A stretch of DNA of 11,719 nucleotides from Buchnera aphidicola (Lipaphis pseudobrassicae). Lineage in GTDB: Bacteria; Pseudomonadota; Gammaproteobacteria; Enterobacterales; Enterobacteriaceae. The notes below the pieces were generated by a model. The model saw only the letters and a program-made list of their open reading frames with translations. It had not been told where the DNA came from and searched no databases. The position numbers and the translations under genes are program-made. The stretch is taken from NCBI RefSeq assembly GCF_005081185.1, contig NZ_CP034870.1, positions 458,307 to 470,025 of the forward strand, in the 5' to 3' direction. Positions 8,651 through 11,719 of this stretch are shown in pieces; within the stretch, counting starts at the first letter, position 1, and the number at the start of each line of letters is the position of its first letter.

Positions 8651-10455
8651 TAATACACATCTCTTTTATAACGTTGATTTAAACGCATTTCATTAAGAAA
8701 TTCAGTAGAATCTTCAATATTCATATTATTATATTTAGCAATAATATCTAATAATGCTTTTTCAACATCTTTTGCCATCTTTGAAGCATTTCCACAAACA
8801 TATATTTGAGCTCCATTTTTAATCCAAGACCATATTTCTTTTCCATTTTCTTTAATTTTATCTTGTATATATATTTTATGTTCTTGATCTCTTGACCAAG
8901 CTAAACTCATTTTAGTAAGTAATCCTTTTTTTATGTATTCTTGCCATTCTATTTGATATAAAAAATCTTCGGTAAAATTAGGATTTCCAAAAAATATCCA
9001 ATTTTTCCCTTTAGATCCATCATTATCTCTTTGTTGCATAAAAGAACGAAAGGGAGCAATTCCTGTTCCTGAACCAATCATGATAATGGGTATATTTTTA
9101 TCTGCAGGTAAACGAAAATTATCATTATTTTCAATAAAAATTTTTATTTTATCATCTACTTTTAAAGAACCTGAAAGATAACCAGATGCACCTCCTAAAC
9201 AAACATATCCAGAAACAATTTTTTTTACGACTCCTACGGTAATATGAATTTCATCATGTGTTTCAGCTTGAGATGAAGCAATAGAATATAATCTAGGTGT
9301 TAAAGGACGCAAGAAACTAATTAATTCCTGAGAAGATATTTTTGATGAATGATCATGTATCATACTAATTAAAGGAGTTTTAGTTACATATTTATTTAAT
9401 TTTTTTTCATCAGAAATAATATTCTTTAAAAATTTATTTTTTGAAAAATGAGCATAACTTTGTACTATATTTTTTGTATTTACAGTTAGTTCAAAACTAT
9501 TTTCTAAAGCATCAAATATTGTAGTAATGTTATTTTTAATGCTAACTTTTTCTAATGGATTAATCGAAAGTAATTTTAGTATTTGATTAATTAAATTAGG
9601 ATCATTTTTGTACCAAACACCAAGTGCATCACCAGGAGTATAATTAATATTTAAATTATTTATATCAATTTCAATATGATGAATCTCTTTAGTAGAATCT
9701 CGTCCTGTTATTCTTTGATTTGTTAATATAGTACCTAAAGCAGGGTTATTTTTAGTATAAGAAAAATTAGTTATTTTCAAATCGTCTTTCTGACTTAAAG
9801 ATCTTAAAGAAGTTTTTGAATTAATATAATTACTACTAATAGTTTTTAATAACTCTTGAGACCATTTATCATAATCATCTTCATATTCAATATCAGCATC
9901 AACTCTATCTAATAATGATATTGCTCCTAATTCTTTTAATCGATTATCAAAATTCTTTGCAGCTTGACAAAATAAGTTATAAGATGTATCACCTAATCCA
10001 AAAATACTATAAGATAAATAGTTTAATTTAGGAGCTTTTTTAGATATTATAAAATTATATAAAGAAATTGCTTCTTCTGGAACTTCACCTTCGCCTTGAG
10101 TAGAAATAATCAGAATTAACGTTCTTTCATCTTTTATCTTTCTAAATTTATAATTAATAGCATTAATTAAACGATTTTTTATATTATTTTTATTTAAATA
10201 TTCATGCAGACGATGAGATAATAATTTTGCGTTACCAGTTTGAGAAGCTGAAATAATAGTAACCAGTTGATCTTCATCAATTTTTTTTTTCTCGATAGGT
10301 GATGAATTAGAATTTTGATTAGCTTTTTTCCAAAAATAACCTGATAACCAAGCACATTGAATATCAGAACAAGTCATTTCTAATTCTTTTAAATGATTCA
10401 ATTGCTCTGAACTTAATGGAAGTAAAATATTAAACATTTTTTGATTTTGTATCAT
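8650..10455 (-). CDS. cysJ: Sulfite reductase (NADPH) flavoprotein alpha-subunit
   Basis: Passes electrons from NADPH through FAD and FMN to CysI. It has 601 residues, against 599 in E. coli. An N-terminal leader of about 60 residues is followed by a flavodoxin domain with FMN loops SASQTGNA (69-76), STQGEGE (118-124) and FGLGDTSYN (152-160). The ferredoxin-NADP reductase half has [10 protein letters not shown] (273-282), the FAD motif RLYSIASS (388-395), GGASGYL (421-427), the NADPH-binding [10 protein letters not shown] (461-470), AWSRD (519-523), YVCG (552-555) and the C-terminal aromatic Y601. I keep the ATG at 10455 because residues from about 10 on align with the E. coli N-terminus. A second Met at residue 7 is possible, and only a weak GGA precedes either. 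An in-frame A10 run lies at 10281-10290. It is the first gene of cysJIH, as in E. coli. Confidence 0.97.
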   Translation of the reverse strand: MIQNQKMFNILLPLSSEQLNHLKELEMTCSDIQCAWLSGYFWKKANQNSNSSPIEKKKIDEDQLVTIISASQTGNAKLLSHRLHEYLNKNNIKNRLINAINYKFRKIKDERTLILIISTQGEGEVPEEAISLYNFIISKKAPKLNYLSYSIFGLGDTSYNLFCQAAKNFDNRLKELGAISLLDRVDADIEYEDDYDKWSQELLKTISSNYINSKTSLRSLSQKDDLKITNFSYTKNNPALGTILTNQRITGRDSTKEIHHIEIDINNLNINYTPGDALGVWYKNDPNLINQILKLLSINPLEKVSIKNNITTIFDALENSFELTVNTKNIVQSYAHFSKNKFLKNIISDEKKLNKYVTKTPLISMIHDHSSKISSQELISFLRPLTPRLYSIASSQAETHDEIHITVGVVKKIVSGYVCLGGASGYLSGSLKVDDKIKIFIENNDNFRLPADKNIPIIMIGSGTGIAPFRSFMQQRDNDGSKGKNWIFFGNPNFTEDFLYQIEWQEYIKKGLLTKMSLAWSRDQEHKIYIQDKIKENGKEIWSWIKNGAQIYVCGNASKMAKDVEKALLDIIAKYNNMNIEDSTEFLNEMRLNQRYKRDVY

Positions 10456-10473
10456 ACTAAAAATCCAGATTTT

Positions 10474-10479
10474 ATTATA
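10474..10479 (-). promoter_or_regulatory. Candidate -10 box for cysJ
   Basis: A perfect TATAAT on the minus strand lies 18 nt upstream of ATG 10455 in the mutS-cysJ gap. No recognisable -35 box sits at 16-18 nt spacing, and chance matches are common in such AT-rich DNA. The implied leader would be very short, about 10 nt. Confidence 0.25.
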
Positions 10480-10529
10480 TTAAATAGGTGATATTTTTAA
10501 TGAAATATAACTTATAAAAAATTAATTTT

Positions 10530-10549
10530 ATATTATTTCAAAATAATAT
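10530..10549. repeat. AT-only palindrome between mutS and cysJ, possible weak terminator
   Basis: Perfect 9-bp arms ATATTATTT and AAATAATAT are separated by CA. In RNA this would form an 8-bp stem with a 4-nt loop. It starts 11 nt past the mutS stop. On the minus strand a run of six T follows about 8 nt further on. The stem has no G or C, so it would be weak. It could be a mutS terminator or a chance palindrome in AT-rich DNA. Confidence 0.4.
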
Positions 10550-10559
10550 TAAAAAAACA

Positions 10560-11719
10560 CTATATATTTTCTAATTCTACTAATTTTTCTTTTGCAATTT
10601 TTATAACTGTATCAGGTAATCCAGATAATGATGCTACTGATATAGCATAACTTTTTTTTGAAACACCATTTTTAATTTGATATAAAAAAGCTATATGACC
10701 ATTACTTTCAATAGCAGTAAAATGAAAATTTTTTACAAAATTTTCACTTAATGCTAATTTTGTTAATTCAAAAAAATGAGTAGATAATAATGTCATAGAT
10801 TTATTTTTATTAATTAAATATTTAACACATGACCAAGATAAGGCTAATCCTTCATTAGTCGAAGTTCCTCTTCCTAATTCATCTATTAATACTAAACTAT
10901 TAGATGTAGCATTATGAAGAATATTAGATATTTCTGTCATTTCCATCATAAATGTTGAACATCCATTACTTAAATCATCTGCAGAACCAATTCTTGTAAA
11001 AATTTTATCCACTGAACCAATTAAAGCATATTCTGCAGGAACAAAACTTCCTATCCAAGCCATTATCACAATAAGTGCAACTTGACGCATATAGGTACTT
11101 TTACCACCCATATTAGGTCCTGTAATAATAATTACTTTTTGTTTTTTTGATAAAACAATAGAATTTTTTATAAATGGTGTTGTCAAAAAATGTTCAATTA
11201 CCGGATGACGACTATTTAACAAAGAAATTCCATATTTTTTCGTCATAATGGGACATTTGTAGTTTAAAGATATCGAACGTTCAGCTAAATTTACTAATAC
11301 GTCTAGCTCTGCAAGGGCTAATGAACTGTTTTTTAAATCATTTAAAAAAGGTCTTATAATATCAAAAATTTCCATATATAATTGTTTTTCTAAACGTAAT
11401 GATTGTACTTCTGCATTAGTAACTTTTTTTTCATATTCTTTTAATAACAATATACTATACCGCTCTGTATTTTTTAAGGTTTGTACTCGTTTATAGTGTT
11501 TTGGAACTAAGTGGATATGACGTTTGTGTACTTGAATATAATATCCAATGATACTGTTGTATTTAATCTTTAAAGATTCAATCATTAATTTATCTTTTTG
11601 TTCTTGTTCAAAATTTTTAATATATTCTTTTGCGTTTTTCTTTATAGATCGTAATATATCAAGTTGAACATTGTAAGATTGAGCTATGACATCTCCATCT
11701 CGAATAGATTTAGATGGTT
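10560..11719 (-). CDS. mutS: DNA mismatch repair protein MutS (5' end outside window, short C-terminus)
   Basis: MutS recognises mismatches and uses ATP to recruit MutL. The visible 385 residues cover the end of the core and clamp domains and the whole ATPase domain. The frame is open to the right edge: the residues upstream of an internal Met at 11585 (SIRDGDVIAQSYN and onward) match E. coli, so 11585 is not the start. Motifs are GYYIQV, LAELDVLVNLAER, Walker A GPNMGGKST (11120-11094), STFMMEMTE, Walker B with LVLIDELGRGTST, and STHFFELT. The product ends at EKLVELENI (TAG, 10562-10560), which aligns to about residue 799 of the 853-residue E. coli protein. The C-terminal tetramerisation tail is therefore absent. 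The core ATPase is intact. It lies 104 bp upstream of cysJ on the same strand. Confidence 0.96.
   Translation of the reverse strand, partial: PSKSIRDGDVIAQSYNVQLDILRSIKKNAKEYIKNFEQEQKDKLMIESLKIKYNSIIGYYIQVHKRHIHLVPKHYKRVQTLKNTERYSILLLKEYEKKVTNAEVQSLRLEKQLYMEIFDIIRPFLNDLKNSSLALAELDVLVNLAERSISLNYKCPIMTKKYGISLLNSRHPVIEHFLTTPFIKNSIVLSKKQKVIIITGPNMGGKSTYMRQVALIVIMAWIGSFVPAEYALIGSVDKIFTRIGSADDLSNGCSTFMMEMTEISNILHNATSNSLVLIDELGRGTSTNEGLALSWSCVKYLINKNKSMTLLSTHFFELTKLALSENFVKNFHFTAIESNGHIAFLYQIKNGVSKKSYAISVASLSGLPDTVIKIAKEKLVELENI

Noticed and set aside
10560..11585. mutS beginning at ATG 11585
   Set aside because: The frame stays open to the window edge and the upstream residues align with E. coli MutS, so this is an internal methionine of a partial gene.

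Overview
The window looks like a piece of the reduced chromosome of an aphid endosymbiont, Buchnera aphidicola or a very close relative. It is strongly AT-rich with long A and T runs. Every protein aligns almost end to end with its Escherichia coli counterpart. Spacers are short, and no mobile DNA, tRNA, rRNA or CRISPR is visible. The host assignment is my inference from composition and protein similarity; I could not search a database.

All eleven genes lie on the minus strand, so transcription runs from high to low coordinates: mutS (5' end outside the window) > cysJ > cysI > cysH > cysG > cysD > cysN > cysC > ftsB > ispD > ispF (3' end outside the window). Several junctions are overlapping or nearly so: cysJ/cysI TAATG, ispD/ispF ATGA, cysN/cysC 1 nt apart, cysG/cysD 9 nt apart, cysI/cysH 15 nt apart. 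The only sizeable gaps are 216 bp between cysH and cysG, 104 bp between mutS and cysJ, and about 70 bp on either side of ftsB.

The seven central genes carry intracellular assimilatory sulfate reduction. CysD and CysN make APS, CysC makes PAPS, CysH reduces PAPS to sulfite, and CysJI reduces sulfite to sulfide. CysG makes the siroheme that CysI needs. E. coli keeps these as separate cysJIH and cysDNC operons, with cysG elsewhere. Here they form one block with cysG at the head of cysDNC. ispD and ispF are two steps of the MEP isoprenoid pathway, ftsB is a divisome gene, and mutS is mismatch repair.

The most notable observation is in cysH. The start that has a good ribosome-binding site and fits the operon (6925) is separated from the rest of the gene by an A11 run, one base out of frame. 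One extra A would restore a 244-residue protein, the length of E. coli CysH, with a matching N-terminus. This resembles the known poly(A) frameshifts in insect endosymbionts that are rescued by polymerase slippage. MutS ends at the equivalent of E. coli residue 799, without the tetramerisation tail. FtsB has lost its C-terminal third. IspF carries substitutions at conserved positions (D36N, E135K). I see no sign of an undescribed multi-gene system.
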